Numbered from the stretch's first letter, positions 51,198 to 60,787 are shown. The stretch is DNA of 64,000 nucleotides from Wolbachia endosymbiont of Aedes albopictus (GCF_024804185.1 NZ_CP101657.1:372001-436000); one strand, 5' to 3'. Numbers and translations: made by a program. The notes: generated by a model not told the origin, from the letters alone.

Positions 51198-52448
51198 TTA
51201 TTTACCAAAATAGAGTTGCCTTGGTCTACAGATCTTAGTTTCTTTATCATTTATCATTTCATACCACTGAGTAACCCAACCAGTGGTTCTTGCAAGTGCA
51301 AAAATAGGCGTGAACATATTTGAAGGAATATCGATAGCATTCATTATTATACCTGAGTAAAAATCAACATTTGGATATAACTTACGCACAATAAAATATT
51401 CATCCTTTAAAGCTATTTCTTCAAGTTTTTTTGCAATTTTGAGCAATTCATTATTTTGTTCTAGTTTACTTAGAACCTCATGACAAGCGTCTTTCAATAT
51501 CCGCGCGCGCGGATCATAATTTTTATAAACACGATGTCCAAATCCCATCAATTTAAATGGATCTTTATCATCTTTAGCTTTTTCGATGAATTTATCTATA
51601 TCTTCACTTTGCTCTATCTCTTTTAGCATATTTATAACTGCTTCATTAGCTCCACCATGTGCTGGTCCCCAAAGTGTAGCAACTCCTGCAGAGAGGCTTG
51701 CAAACAGATTAGAACCAGCAGATCCCACCAATCTGACGGCCGCCGTAGAAGCATTCTGTTCATGATCAGCATGGAGAGTAAATATTTTATCCAGAGCTTT
51801 TGCAAAAAGGGCGCTTTTATCATTATCAACAGCATCGCCAAATATCATCTTTAAGAAATTTTCACTGTAACTTAATTCATTGTTAGCATTTATGAATTCC
51901 TGATTGTTGATATGCCTATAAATCATTGCAACAATTGCAGGAACTTGTGCTATTGCAGAAATTCCAAAATCTAAATCTTCACCATTGACATTGTTGCCAT
52001 GTGTTTCATGGTAAGATGCTGACAAATTTGCAAAACATGCAACTAAAATCGACATAGGGTGAGCAGTCTTTGGAAATGCTTTAATTACATTTGTAACTTG
52101 CTCTGATACTTTGGATGATTCTTGTATTTTGAGAAGAAATTTTTTGTGTTGCTCTGAATTGGGTAGTTCACCATAGAGCAATAAATAAATCACAGCAGTA
52201 AAACTATTATTCTCTGCCAAATCAGCTATATCGTGTCCCCTATACTTAAGAACTCCTTTATCTCCATCAATGAATGTAATTGTGGAAGAGCATGAAGCTG
52301 TGGAAACAAACCCCGGATCATAAGTGAATAATCCTGTCGTCTTATATAAATCCTTGATATTTAACACGTCAGGACCTATTGTTCCACTTAATATGGGTAG
52401 CTCAATTTTTAATCCATTACTTAGTTCTAATAGCGCTTTTTTATCCAT
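51198..52448 (-). CDS. gltA: Citrate synthase
   Basis: Condenses acetyl-CoA and oxaloacetate at the entry of the TCA cycle. From ATG 52448 the product is 416 residues. Motifs are SCSSTITFIDGDKGVLKYRG, LHADHEQNASTAAVRLVGS, WGPAHGGANEAVI, GFGHRVYKNYDPRARIL and the end FTPIFALARTTGWVTQWYE. Active-site His and Asp residues are present. A GTG one codon earlier is also in frame, but the ATG is preferred. Confidence 0.97.
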   Translation of the reverse strand: MDKKALLELSNGLKIELPILSGTIGPDVLNIKDLYKTTGLFTYDPGFVSTASCSSTITFIDGDKGVLKYRGHDIADLAENNSFTAVIYLLLYGELPNSEQHKKFLLKIQESSKVSEQVTNVIKAFPKTAHPMSILVACFANLSASYHETHGNNVNGEDLDFGISAIAQVPAIVAMIYRHINNQEFINANNELSYSENFLKMIFGDAVDNDKSALFAKALDKIFTLHADHEQNASTAAVRLVGSAGSNLFASLSAGVATLWGPAHGGANEAVINMLKEIEQSEDIDKFIEKAKDDKDPFKLMGFGHRVYKNYDPRARILKDACHEVLSKLEQNNELLKIAKKLEEIALKDEYFIVRKLYPNVDFYSGIIMNAIDIPSNMFTPIFALARTTGWVTQWYEMINDKETKICRPRQLYFGK

Positions 52449-52499
52449 CACTTAAGCTACTTAAATTTTATACAGAATATACAAACTGAAGAGTATATA

Positions 52500-52532
52500 T
52501 TAATACAGTTAACTTTACATTAACCGTATTAA
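52500..52532 (-). terminator. Hairpin at the end of rpsT
   Basis: TTAATACgGTTAA and TTAACtGTATTAA form a 13-bp stem with one mismatch around a 7-nt loop, overlapping the rpsT stop codon. No strong T-run follows, so it may stabilise the mRNA end or end transcription weakly. Confidence 0.35.
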
Positions 52533-52798
52533 GCGGTCATCAATGCTTTTACTTTTGCATTTAAGCGACTTATTTTACGCGCAGCAGTATTCCTATGAAT
52601 AACACCTTTATTCACACACTTGTGCAAATTAGATTCAGCATTCCGAAATGCCAGAACAACATTTTCTTTGTCGCCAGACTTGATTATATCAACCAATTTT
52701 CTAATAGCGGTGCGAGTTTTACTTTTCCGCATCTTATTTATTAAAGTGCGCTTTGCTATTACCTTTATCATTTTTTTAGCACTCTTATGATTTGCCAT
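52529..52798 (-). CDS. rpsT: 30S ribosomal protein S20
   Basis: An 89-residue basic protein binding 16S rRNA. MANHKSAKKMIKVIAKRTLI at the start and KGVIHRNTAARKISRLNAKV near the end are typical of S20. It is monocistronic, between plsC and gltA on the minus strand, with a hairpin at its 3' end. Confidence 0.97.
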   Translation of the reverse strand: MANHKSAKKMIKVIAKRTLINKMRKSKTRTAIRKLVDIIKSGDKENVVLAFRNAESNLHKCVNKGVIHRNTAARKISRLNAKVKALMTA

Positions 52799-52848
52799 AT
52801 ATTAATACCTAAAATACTGTACTTTTTTTTAATTATAAAGTTTTTTTG

Positions 52849-53574
52849 TTAATTTGCAATATCAGTTTTTTCTATGGTTAATCTACTGCTTCTCTCTTCA
52901 ATAATTTTTTCTAGACTTTGCAAGAATTCATTTTTGTTTAACCCAGGATATATTGGAGGCAATATTTCTATTACTGCCTTTCCGGGATTCTTTCTCAGAG
53001 AAAGTATGCTTTTTGGCCAAAACAAACCAGTGTTTAAAGCAACCGGTAACACAGGAACAGATAATACGCTATATAAAGCAGCAATACCTGGTTGATATTT
53101 TATATTTTGGTTTATAGTCGTTCTTGTACCTTCAGGAAATATTATTATGCTTCTATTTTCTTTTATACGCATTTTTGCTAGTTTAATTATATGGCGTATA
53201 GAACTGATACCATCTGAACGGTTAATAAAAATCATTTTCAGCGCTATAAGATGTAAACCAATGAATGGAATCCATTTCAATTCACGTTTTAAAATAAAAA
53301 CCGCTTTTCTAAATAGTAGTATAAAAATAAATGTTTCAAATGGAGATTGGTGTTTAGATGCAATGATAAAAGGTTGCTTAGGAATGTTTTCCATTCCCCT
53401 CACTTCATATTTAATGCCACATAATAAACGCAGCATGAATAATACAACTCTCACCGAACAGGCGAGGAAAATGGTTATTACATACTCAGGAAAGAAAATT
53501 ACAGGGAGAGCAATTAAAGTATAGAATACTTCCCATAATATAAGGAAAAAATTAAACAGTAAACTTGAAATCAC
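52849..53574 (-). CDS. plsC: 1-acyl-sn-glycerol-3-phosphate acyltransferase
   Basis: Makes phosphatidic acid at the inner membrane. The 241-residue protein has two N-terminal membrane stretches (about 5-55). The catalytic block is SKHQSPFETFIF, the alphaproteobacterial HxxxxE form of the usual HxxxxD. FINRSDGISSIRHI, FPEGTRTTINQ and the Pro of PVLPVALNTG follow. It lies 55 bp after xerD on the same strand. Confidence 0.93.
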   Translation of the reverse strand: MISSLLFNFFLILWEVFYTLIALPVIFFPEYVITIFLACSVRVVLFMLRLLCGIKYEVRGMENIPKQPFIIASKHQSPFETFIFILLFRKAVFILKRELKWIPFIGLHLIALKMIFINRSDGISSIRHIIKLAKMRIKENRSIIIFPEGTRTTINQNIKYQPGIAALYSVLSVPVLPVALNTGLFWPKSILSLRKNPGKAVIEILPPIYPGLNKNEFLQSLEKIIEERSSRLTIEKTDIAN

Positions 53575-53629
53575 AAACTCACATAAACTTATTTGAATTT
53601 AACTTTACTACAAATTAAAAGCAATAAGT

Positions 53630-54616
53630 TTAATTATTGATCATCTGAGTAATAGGATGCGAATCAGCTAATTTGTCCTTTAACTTTTCGTTAGCAATAT
53701 GGGTATATATTTGTGTTGTAGAAAGGTTAGTATGGCCAAGAACTTTCTGTATCAACACAATATTTGCTCCGCTATTCAGTAGATGGGTAGCAAAAGAATG
53801 CCTAATCACGTGTGGAGAGATCTTATTTTCATCAATATTGCATTTTCTTGCTAACTCCTTCATTAATTGACCGACCCTCTGCCTTGTAATTGGTTTATTA
53901 GGTTTATCACCTGGGAATAGCCAATCAGATTCCTTTCCTTTAGGGATCAGATTGTCACGAACTGATAAATAATTTCTAAGGCTCTGCAATGCTTGTTCAT
54001 TAAAAAGAATTTGCCTCTCTCTACCACTTTTTCCTTTTATTATTATATAGCATTCTTTGTTATTACTGTTTATTAAATGTGACACTTCACATAACTTCAT
54101 ATCAATTAGTTCAGAAACACGCATTCCAGAAGAGTAAAGGATATCTAAAATCGCACATAGCCTTTTGCTGCTTATCTCTTTATTCGATTTGCTTGCTGAT
54201 GTTCTCACTGTGTCCATTAGCAAAAATATTTCTTCGACACTTAAATACTTAGGCAAAGGACGAGAAACTTTTGGATTCTTTAATTCAGCATCATTAGCCG
54301 GTGCTGGATTAAAATCTATTATTCCGTCATTAAATAGACACTTATAGAAATTTTTCATAGCGGATATTTTTCTTGATATAGAGCTACTTTTATATTTTTT
54401 TTGTGTGCATAGAGATTTCACATAGTCTTTAATATTGGTTTTGTTTACGCCAACCAAGGTAGTGCCGCTTTCTAATAGAAATTCTTCAAACTGGTGTAAA
54501 TCCGAACGATAACTTTCCAGAGTATTTTGTGTAGCAGACCTCTCTGAAGCCAAAGCATCTATGTAATATGTTATGTAAAGATTTTCTTTTTTATTTTGCG
54601 ACTGTTTATTTTTCAT
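53630..54616 (-). CDS. xerD: Tyrosine recombinase, XerC/XerD type (XerD-like)
   Basis: Resolves chromosome dimers at dif with its partner. The 328-residue protein has all catalytic residues: R166 (SSGMRVSELI), K194, H269 and R272 (SPHVIRHSFATHLL), H295 (VLGHTNLSTTQ) and Y304 (QIYTHI). RVSEL rather than RLSEL leans to XerD, but XerC is not excluded. AGGAG lies 7 nt before the ATG, within the end of the small upstream frame. Confidence 0.93.
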   Translation of the reverse strand: MKNKQSQNKKENLYITYYIDALASERSATQNTLESYRSDLHQFEEFLLESGTTLVGVNKTNIKDYVKSLCTQKKYKSSSISRKISAMKNFYKCLFNDGIIDFNPAPANDAELKNPKVSRPLPKYLSVEEIFLLMDTVRTSASKSNKEISSKRLCAILDILYSSGMRVSELIDMKLCEVSHLINSNNKECYIIIKGKSGRERQILFNEQALQSLRNYLSVRDNLIPKGKESDWLFPGDKPNKPITRQRVGQLMKELARKCNIDENKISPHVIRHSFATHLLNSGANIVLIQKVLGHTNLSTTQIYTHIANEKLKDKLADSHPITQMINN

Positions 54617-54776
54617 TATCAGCTCCTATATTTATTTCTTTGGCTATAATTTGATTGGAAGTGTTTCCTGTGTGTCTTATGAGAAAATATGAGACAAATA
54701 AGGCATTTATCAATAGAGTGAATATCACAAACCTTTGCTTTAACCTTTTTTTTAAATTTAATCTTACTCTCATCAT
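54606..54776 (-). CDS. Small single-pass membrane protein, unrecognised
   Basis: A 56-residue frame: MMRVRLNLKKRLKQRFVIFT and then a hydrophobic helix (FVIFTLLINALFVSYFLI, about 16-33) with a basic cytoplasmic side, followed by a polar tail. Its 3' end overlaps xerD by 11 bp in a different frame and contains the xerD ribosome site, so translation is probably coupled. No Shine-Dalgarno precedes its own ATG (54776, or 54773). Shape resembles short FtsL-like or leader peptides, but no family can be named. Confidence 0.5.
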   Translation of the reverse strand: MMRVRLNLKKRLKQRFVIFTLLINALFVSYFLIRHTGNTSNQIIAKEINIGADNEK

Positions 54777-54977
54777 AGTTAAATTATAACGTCAAATCTA
54801 TAAAAAACACCTTATAAAGTGAGCTCTACTATAAATATAGAATACTTCTTAGCTGTGTCTATATTTATTATAACATAATATTTATTATAATTCTAACATA
54901 GACAGATAGAGATTTCAATTACGTTAGTGTTATGGGTGTTAATAAATTTTTAATATATACCTTTACAAAAGAAGAAA

Positions 54978-55613
54978 TCAAATGGCATCTTTTTTTAATA
55001 AAGTGCTAATAAAAGGAACGGTCACATTTGACCCTATAGATTCATTATCTATCTTCTCTATAATTTTATCAATGCTATAGAAAGAACGTTCTATTCTTGC
55101 TAAAATATAATTAATCACTTTTAAATCAATTTTTAACTGTTTATCTGAAAATCGTTTTATTAGCATGATTCTTAATAATTCCTCGCTTGCAGGCAAAATT
55201 TTTACGCTGATAGTTGATAATATTCGAGAACTTAAATCTCTTAGTTTGAAGTTAAGTTTTTTTGGCGAAATTGAAGAAGTGATTAGCAGTTTCTTATCAT
55301 TTTCTTTCATGTAATTGTAACAATGTAATAACATTGCTTCATCTTTAATGTTTTGTACGTCTTCTAAAATAAAAGCATCGCTATACCTAATCTCGCTTAC
55401 AAAGTTATTCACATTGATAAAAATTGCATCGTTTATTGACTGCCAAATATGAGCAAGATGAGTTTTACCAGAGCTTTTAGGTCCAAAAAGAATTAGACAT
55501 CTCCAAGATAAATCCTCAATTACTGAATTATATATGTGCTTATTTTCATCTAAGATGATGTAATTTTGCCGACTATAATCAGCTTGATTGTTGTTAAATA
55601 AATTTAATTGCAC
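54978..55613 (-). CDS. hda: DnaA-related protein Hda
   Basis: AAA+ protein of 211 residues that resembles DnaA's ATPase core without the DNA-binding domain. The N terminus MQLNLFNN carries a beta-clamp-binding motif (QLNLF). It has Walker A LFGPKSSGKTHLAHIW (43-51) and FILEDVQNIKDEAMLLH as Walker B. Hda together with the clamp promotes hydrolysis of DnaA-ATP after initiation in other bacteria. The name is by motif and size; a divergent relative of DnaA is possible. Confidence 0.85.
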   Translation of the reverse strand: MQLNLFNNNQADYSRQNYIILDENKHIYNSVIEDLSWRCLILFGPKSSGKTHLAHIWQSINDAIFINVNNFVSEIRYSDAFILEDVQNIKDEAMLLHCYNYMKENDKKLLITSSISPKKLNFKLRDLSSRILSTISVKILPASEELLRIMLIKRFSDKQLKIDLKVINYILARIERSFYSIDKIIEKIDNESIGSNVTVPFISTLLKKDAI

Positions 55614-55742
55614 ATTAAACCTCTTACGTAACCTCTTTCTGGTAGTAATTTTTGCGCAGAAATTTACTTACGCTCCTCAAATATCTCAAGTACTCTAGGC
55701 TCATTTCTCCTCTTACCATAAATTGATTATGCAAAAGGTCTG

Positions 55743-56807
55743 TTAGCCGTTTTTATAAAGCTCACTTTTAAAATATTTATTGATTGCATATTCTACTGAT
55801 ACATTGAACATTGCTATTATTGGAATAAAAAGTAATATACCTGTAAATCCAAAATATGAAGCGCATATAGTAATTCCCAGAATAATTACAGCTGGATGTA
55901 TATGAACTTTTTTTCCTATTAATAAAGGAACTAATATGTTTGAATCTATTAATTGTCCAACACCAAATAATAGCAAAACGGCAGCACTTTCAAACCATCC
56001 ACTAAATTGAGTAATAGCGCTCAAAAACCCAATAATGGTATATAATAATGGTCCTACGTAAGGTATGAACGTTAACATTCCTGATAAAATTCCAATAACA
56101 ATAGAGTGTTTCAATCCGATTATGCTCAGGCTCACAGAGTAAAAGACCATCATGACAATACATACATTTACCTGCCCCTTTAGATAATTAGATATGATGA
56201 AATCCACTTTGGAAAAATAATTTACAACTTTTTCTCTATAAGAAACAGGAATTAATTTATTAGCTTTTTCTATAATTAAAGGCCAATCACGTAATATATA
56301 GAAAAACACTACAGGAGTAATCACCATTAATGATACCGTGTTAAAGCTTGAACTTAACACTTGGATTATAAAGTTACTAGCAATATCAAGAGCATTCATG
56401 AAATAAGATACATAGTCGCTGTAATTTTCTGCTAGATTTTTAGATAAGTGATCAAATAAGCTATCCTCGATTTTTATATTAAGAAATTCTAATACAGAGG
56501 GAATTACTTTAAGTTTTAATGAAGGCACTTTACTCACTAAGAAATTTAATATCGAAGTAATTTGAACATATATAATAGGTAAAACAAATGTTATAATTAG
56601 TATAAAAGCTATTAATAAAACAAGTATTATAAAAATTACAGAACATGAACGCGGTATTTTATACTTTTCAAACTTGACTACTAGCGGATTAAACAAATAT
56701 GCAATAACAATAGATATTAAACATGGAAAAATCATAGGACGCATCAGGAATAACATCCCTATTATAAAAAGCAGTATAAAACAAATAGTTATATGACGTT
56801 TTTGCAT
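55743..56807 (-). CDS. AI-2E family transporter (PerM-like permease)
   Basis: A 354-residue inner-membrane protein with about 8 helices and the long central soluble-like segment between helices 3 and 4 (about 80-150). FFYILRDWPLIIEKANKLIP, GLKHSIVIGILSGMLTFIPY and VGPLLYTIIGF are typical. The substrate is unknown; the family name comes from one E. coli member. The motif TTATGCAAAAGGTCT lies at its 3' end (55728-55742). Confidence 0.88.
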   Translation of the reverse strand: MQKRHITICFILLFIIGMLFLMRPMIFPCLISIVIAYLFNPLVVKFEKYKIPRSCSVIFIILVLLIAFILIITFVLPIIYVQITSILNFLVSKVPSLKLKVIPSVLEFLNIKIEDSLFDHLSKNLAENYSDYVSYFMNALDIASNFIIQVLSSSFNTVSLMVITPVVFFYILRDWPLIIEKANKLIPVSYREKVVNYFSKVDFIISNYLKGQVNVCIVMMVFYSVSLSIIGLKHSIVIGILSGMLTFIPYVGPLLYTIIGFLSAITQFSGWFESAAVLLLFGVGQLIDSNILVPLLIGKKVHIHPAVIILGITICASYFGFTGILLFIPIIAMFNVSVEYAINKYFKSELYKNG

Positions 56808-56856
56808 ACTTTTAGCATAGTCAATTTACTGAAAAATATACAGTTTATTGTAAGTA

Positions 56857-57753
56857 CTATCTATTCATTGTTTTATCAATTTTATTAGGTATTAGATCAG
56901 TCAAATTTTTATCTAATTCCCAGCTAAATAAAACTCCGTTATGTGGATCATCTTCATAACTTTTCGAATTAACAGTCTTGATCAGTTTTTCACGTGGCAA
57001 TACATCATTTTCTATTGCGTGCGCCAATTGTGCAGGTTGTGGTATTAAGTGATCTCTTTTGCTATTAATAACTATTACTGGCATATTCAATTTTCCCTCA
57101 TCTTGCAACTTTCGTATATTGTTCACTAAATCAAAATCTAGATCTAAAGCCTTTAGCAATTTTTTTAAAATGGATGAGGGCAACATACTTAAAATTTTTG
57201 CTTGGGGGATCGGAAAATGCCCTATTGCTGTATGAAAAGAGCTGAAAGTGCTAGTAAAAATAACACCTCCAAGTTTAACGTTTTTGTCTGCAAAGTGCTT
57301 CAAAACTGCCGATGCAACTGCTCCTCCAAAGGAATGGCCAAAAAGTATAATGTTTTCAGGTCTTACACCCTTGTCCATTAATTCATTGATTTCTTCTATC
57401 GAGGGCTTAAGCAAACTTTGATCTCTATTTATAAAGGGAATAAAAATAAGCATTACGGATAAAAAAATGCAAGTTAGAGCAGCTAAGCTTGCTAAACCAA
57501 CTACTCCAGCTGTTATGGGGCTTATAAGTAGTAATATTGCAATGGGCGCTGATACAGATGCCACGAGGAACAAAAAGCTAACTGCAGCATAAGTTATGTA
57601 GTTCTGAAATGCGCTTGGATATTTATGTGCATGGTTATTATTTGATCCATTTAAACCTTGTACATAATTGTGAGCACTTTTATAGTTATCCCCTATTCCA
57701 TGAAAGAATATAAGGTGTATCTCATTTTCTTTATTACACTTAGTAATGTGCAT
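56857..57753 (-). CDS. Alpha/beta hydrolase with membrane segments
   Basis: A 298-residue protein. The N terminus has the oxyanion region LIFFHGIGDNYKS. An insertion with two or three hydrophobic helices follows (about 52-108), then the nucleophile elbow ILFGHSFGGAVAS (S141), Asp in VINSKRDHLIPQ and His in EDDPHNGVLF (about H272). The triad looks complete. The membrane insertion is unusual, and the substrate is unknown. No neighbour suggests a pathway; it diverges from ispDF. Confidence 0.8.
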   Translation of the reverse strand: MHITKCNKENEIHLIFFHGIGDNYKSAHNYVQGLNGSNNNHAHKYPSAFQNYITYAAVSFLFLVASVSAPIAILLLISPITAGVVGLASLAALTCIFLSVMLIFIPFINRDQSLLKPSIEEINELMDKGVRPENIILFGHSFGGAVASAVLKHFADKNVKLGGVIFTSTFSSFHTAIGHFPIPQAKILSMLPSSILKKLLKALDLDFDLVNNIRKLQDEGKLNMPVIVINSKRDHLIPQPAQLAHAIENDVLPREKLIKTVNSKSYEDDPHNGVLFSWELDKNLTDLIPNKIDKTMNR

Positions 57754-57838
57754 TCTAGCATCGTGTTATATCTTAATAAGATAATACACTCTTTTTTTAA
57801 AACTGTAAATAATTTGTTACTATACATTTACGCTGAAA

Positions 57839-59158
57839 ATGATAAATATGCACACTAACAGACTTAAGAAATACAAAATAGCAGCATTAATAGTTGCAGC
57901 GGGAGTAGGCAGTAGATGCAGTAACACAATTCCTAAGCAGTATACAAAACTTGCAGGTAAATCTGTTTTATTTCATACAATTAAAAGATTTCTGGCTAAC
58001 CAATATATAGATTATATAAGAATAGCAATTAATAGAGACCATGAAAGTTTTTATAGGGAAGCGATGGAGCTCTTGTACAATCATTATTTAAGTGAAAAAT
58101 CAGCGGTACACTCCTTCCAGCGCGTGACGCTGGAATCTAGGAAAAAAGAAACAAGTAGTCAAGCTACTTGGATGACAGGAGGTGTAGACACTAAATTACT
58201 AAGTCCAATATATGGAGGAGAAAGCAGACAAAGTTCAGTTAAACTAGGGCTTGAAAGCTTACAAAAAATTAACCCAGATTTTGTAGTTATACACGATGCT
58301 TGTAGGCCTTTTGTGTCAAATGTTCTGATAGATAACTTGGCTCAGTCCATGATTAATGATCAATATACAGGAGTAGTACCAGCAATAGAAGTCGAAGACA
58401 CTATGTCATTGGTGGGTAATAATTTCGTTGAATCTACGATTTCAAGAGGAAAACTCAGAGCCATACAAACTCCTCAAATTTTTAATTTCAAAGAATTATT
58501 ATCGTGCCATCAATCAGACAAAGAATTTACTGACGATTCATCACTAATGGTAGAGCACAAAAAACATGTTGCGATTATTAAAGGTGAGAAAAGCAATTTT
58601 AAGTTAACCACAAAAGAGGATATCAATATGGCAAAGCTTCTCTTTGAAGAGCCAAAATTTCGTGTCGGAACTGGTTATGATATACATAAGTTCATTAAAG
58701 TTCAAAATGGTGCTGAGAGCTTTATAAAAATTTGCGGTGTGAAAATTGAACACAACATGGCAATAGAAGCGCACTCTGATGGTGATGTTGCAATACATGC
58801 AATCGTTGATGCAATACTCGGAGCACTGGGATGTGGCGACATAGGAGAGCACTTTCCTCCTAGTTCCTCTGAATGGAAAGATTGCAATTCATCTCACTTT
58901 CTTGACTTTGCTGCTAAAAAAGCAAAGGAAAAAGGGTACAGCGTGTCTAATTTAGATATTACTATAGTTTGTGAGGAGCCTAAAATATTGCCTTACAAAG
59001 TAGAAATGAAGAAATTCATATCAAAAGCATTAGAAATTGATGATGAATTTGTAAATATCAAAGCAACTACTGCAGAAAAATTAGGTTCTATTGGAAGAAA
59101 TGAAGGAATAGCAGCATATGTTTCTGTGTTATTGCATACAAACTTTTATTGGGAATAG
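57839..59158 (+). CDS. ispDF: Bifunctional IspD/IspF with in-frame palindrome insert
   Basis: Two enzymes of the MEP isoprenoid pathway fused, as in many alphaproteobacteria. The N part is the MEP cytidylyltransferase (ALIVAAGVGSRCSNTIPKQY, IHDACRPFVS, DDSSLMVE). The C part is the MECDP synthase (GTGYDIHKF, AHSDGDVAIHAIVDAILGAL, GDIGEHFPP, ATTAEKLGSIGR). Total is 439 residues. Residues about 87-117, between NHYLSEK and LLSPIYGG, are not found in other IspD proteins and correspond exactly to a palindromic repeat. The last codons (YWE, stop) overlap the outer end of dispersed element copy E. Start ATG 57839; ATG 57848 is possible. Confidence 0.95.
   Translation: MINMHTNRLKKYKIAALIVAAGVGSRCSNTIPKQYTKLAGKSVLFHTIKRFLANQYIDYIRIAINRDHESFYREAMELLYNHYLSEKSAVHSFQRVTLESRKKETSSQATWMTGGVDTKLLSPIYGGESRQSSVKLGLESLQKINPDFVVIHDACRPFVSNVLIDNLAQSMINDQYTGVVPAIEVEDTMSLVGNNFVESTISRGKLRAIQTPQIFNFKELLSCHQSDKEFTDDSSLMVEHKKHVAIIKGEKSNFKLTTKEDINMAKLLFEEPKFRVGTGYDIHKFIKVQNGAESFIKICGVKIEHNMAIEAHSDGDVAIHAIVDAILGALGCGDIGEHFPPSSSEWKDCNSSHFLDFAAKKAKEKGYSVSNLDITIVCEEPKILPYKVEMKKFISKALEIDDEFVNIKATTAEKLGSIGRNEGIAAYVSVLLHTNFYWE
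58105..58190 (+). repeat. Class 2-type palindrome inserted in ispDF
   Basis: A stem TTCCAGCG-cgtga-CGCTGGAA at 58115-58135 and a second, CAAGTAG-tcaag-CTACTTG at 58152-58170, are followed by GATGACAGG. It is the same head-to-head layout as intergenic class 2 units, and reads through as about 30 in-frame codons (FQRVTLESRKKETSSQATWM). Confidence 0.85.
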
Positions 59159-59488
59159 AAACGAAAAAACTTACTTGACAAACTCCGCCAGGTCCCTTAT
59201 TGTAGTATTAAGGGTATTTATGACTCAAAACTTGTTTTTGACCTGCAGGCTCAATGACAAAATTCAGTAAAAAACTCAGAGTATTTATTGGCGGATTACA
59301 TAAAATTATAGCGGCTGCATGTCTTTTTTATTTTTTCTACATTCAGCCAAATCGCGCTTATTTTAAGCGTTAGCACATTATTACAGCGCCACTTACAGTA
59401 ATATAGAGTCAAAACTCGCACCACGGGGCTTCTTTTGCCTTTTTTTTCGTTTGGTAAATTTCTTAAACATTTATAGCTAAACGACAAC
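59158..59488 (+). repeat. Dispersed ~330-bp element, copy E
   Basis: Plus orientation. TTGACA is at 59175-59180, the spacer is 17 nt and TATTGT is at 59198-59203. Its outer end GAAACG begins at the last base of the ispDF stop codon. The tail joins class 1 palindromes. Facing copy F in inverted orientation, it bounds a 3.7-kb block of decayed insertion sequences. Confidence 0.92.
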
Positions 59489-59577
59489 CGTCATTCCGCT
59501 ATGTGTTAGCGGATGAGATACCGTGACGGTATGACGTAGGACTGCCGTCATCCCGCTACGTGTTAGCGCCGCGGCGG
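59489..59577. repeat. Class 1 palindromes cut by an insertion
   Basis: CATTCCGCTATGTGTTAGCG and ATCCCGCTACGTGTTAGCG units. The last unit stops at GCCGCGGCGG, the point where the first IS110 copy begins; the rest of the unit (TGACAGTTCGCGG) resumes at 60952. Confidence 0.8.
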
Positions 59578-59797
59578 TTGTAAGTTAAAAATATGTTATA
59601 AAAGAAACAAGAGGGAAGATAACTCTACTCACTATAGGAATAGAGCTATCACGGGCGTGTGCGCGGCGTTGGTGTTATAACAACCGTCTATATCAAGGTA
59701 CACTAGCCCTATCCCTCGATACGTTTGAATAGTTGCATGGGACATATGTATGCACCCGTTTACAATCTTAAATCAATAAACTATCGAGGTTGTTAAT

Positions 59798-60718
59798 ATG
59801 GTTACATCTTATCAAAACTTTATTGGTATTGACATCGGAAAATTTAAAAATGTTGTTGCGGTTCACACACAGAAGAGTGTTGTCGAATTTGATAATAATG
59901 CTTCTGGTTGGCAACAATTGTTTAAAAAGTTTTCAGGTATCTTACCTAATTCTTTAGTAACTTTAGAAAATACAGGAAAATATGAGCTTGGTTTATCGCA
60001 TTTTCTTATTGACAAGAATATCGCTGTACATCGAGCTAATACCCGTAAAGTAAAAAGCTTTATCTTGTCTCACGGAACTTTAGCAAAGTCTGATAAATCA
60101 GATGCAATGGCTCTTGCTCAGTATGCGCCATAGAACTCTTTCTCCCTACTTCTAAAGAACAATCAACTTTGATTGCACTTTGTCAACGTCGTGATGACCT
60201 TACACAAATGAGAGCCCAAGAGAAATGTAGGTTGGAAGCACCTGAAAATGACTACACAAAAAAAAGTTGCCAAAAAACCATTGACTTTTTTAACAGTCAG
60301 ATAAATAAGCTCAATAATGCCATACAAAAAATCATTGATAAAAATCTAGAGTTACAGAAGCGCCAAAAAATTCTGAGAACAGTGCCAGGAATAGGTCCAA
60401 AGTTATCACAAGATTTTGTGTGTCTGATGCCGGAGCTTGGCTACTTAAACAGAAAAGAAGTAGCAAGTCTTGCTGGAGTTGCACCGCATCCAAAAGAAAG
60501 TGGAAAAGCTATTGGTTATCGAAGAATAACAGGCGGTAGAAGCAATGTTCGTACTAAGCTTTTTACGGCTGCAATGGCTGCTGCAAAGTCCAAATCTGCA
60601 CTTGGTGCCTTTTATTCCAAGCTCATTGAAAGTGGTAAGAAGAAGATGGTAAGCTCTAATGCGTAAAATTATGGTTATTGCTAATGCCAGGCTTAAAGAA
60701 GCAGTTAATGTGAATTAA
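59798..60718 (+). pseudogene. IS110-family transposase, two frameshifts
   Basis: DEDD transposase. Part one (59798-60133) has FIGIDIGKFKNVVAVHTQK, VTLENTGKYE, ANTRKVKSF and AKSDKSDAMALAQY, ending early at TAG. A -1 shift leads into part two (from about 60133: LFLPTSKEQSTLIALCQRRD ... TVPGIGPKLS, LAGVAPHPKESGKAIGYRRI, GGRSNVRTKLFTAAMAA). A second shift near 60650 restores the usual end MRKIMVIANARLKEAVN. The parts together make a near full-length protein, so inactivation is recent. Confidence 0.85.
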
Positions 60719-60738
60719 AAAATCTGCATAGAAAATAA

Positions 60739-60787
60739 GTTAACGAATATGTGCGTCCACACACACTTAAAGCACATATTCGTTAAC
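60739..60787 (+). terminator. Perfect 16-bp hairpin after the IS110 transposase
   Basis: GTTAACGAATATGTGC (60739-60754), a 17-nt loop and its exact reverse complement (60772-60787). It lies 20 bp after the transposase frame. It could end transcription or be a structural end of the element. No T-run follows. Confidence 0.45.

Noticed and set aside
53147-53524. 125-codon frame antisense to plsC
   Set aside because: A shadow of the real acyltransferase gene, which has clear catalytic motifs on the other strand.
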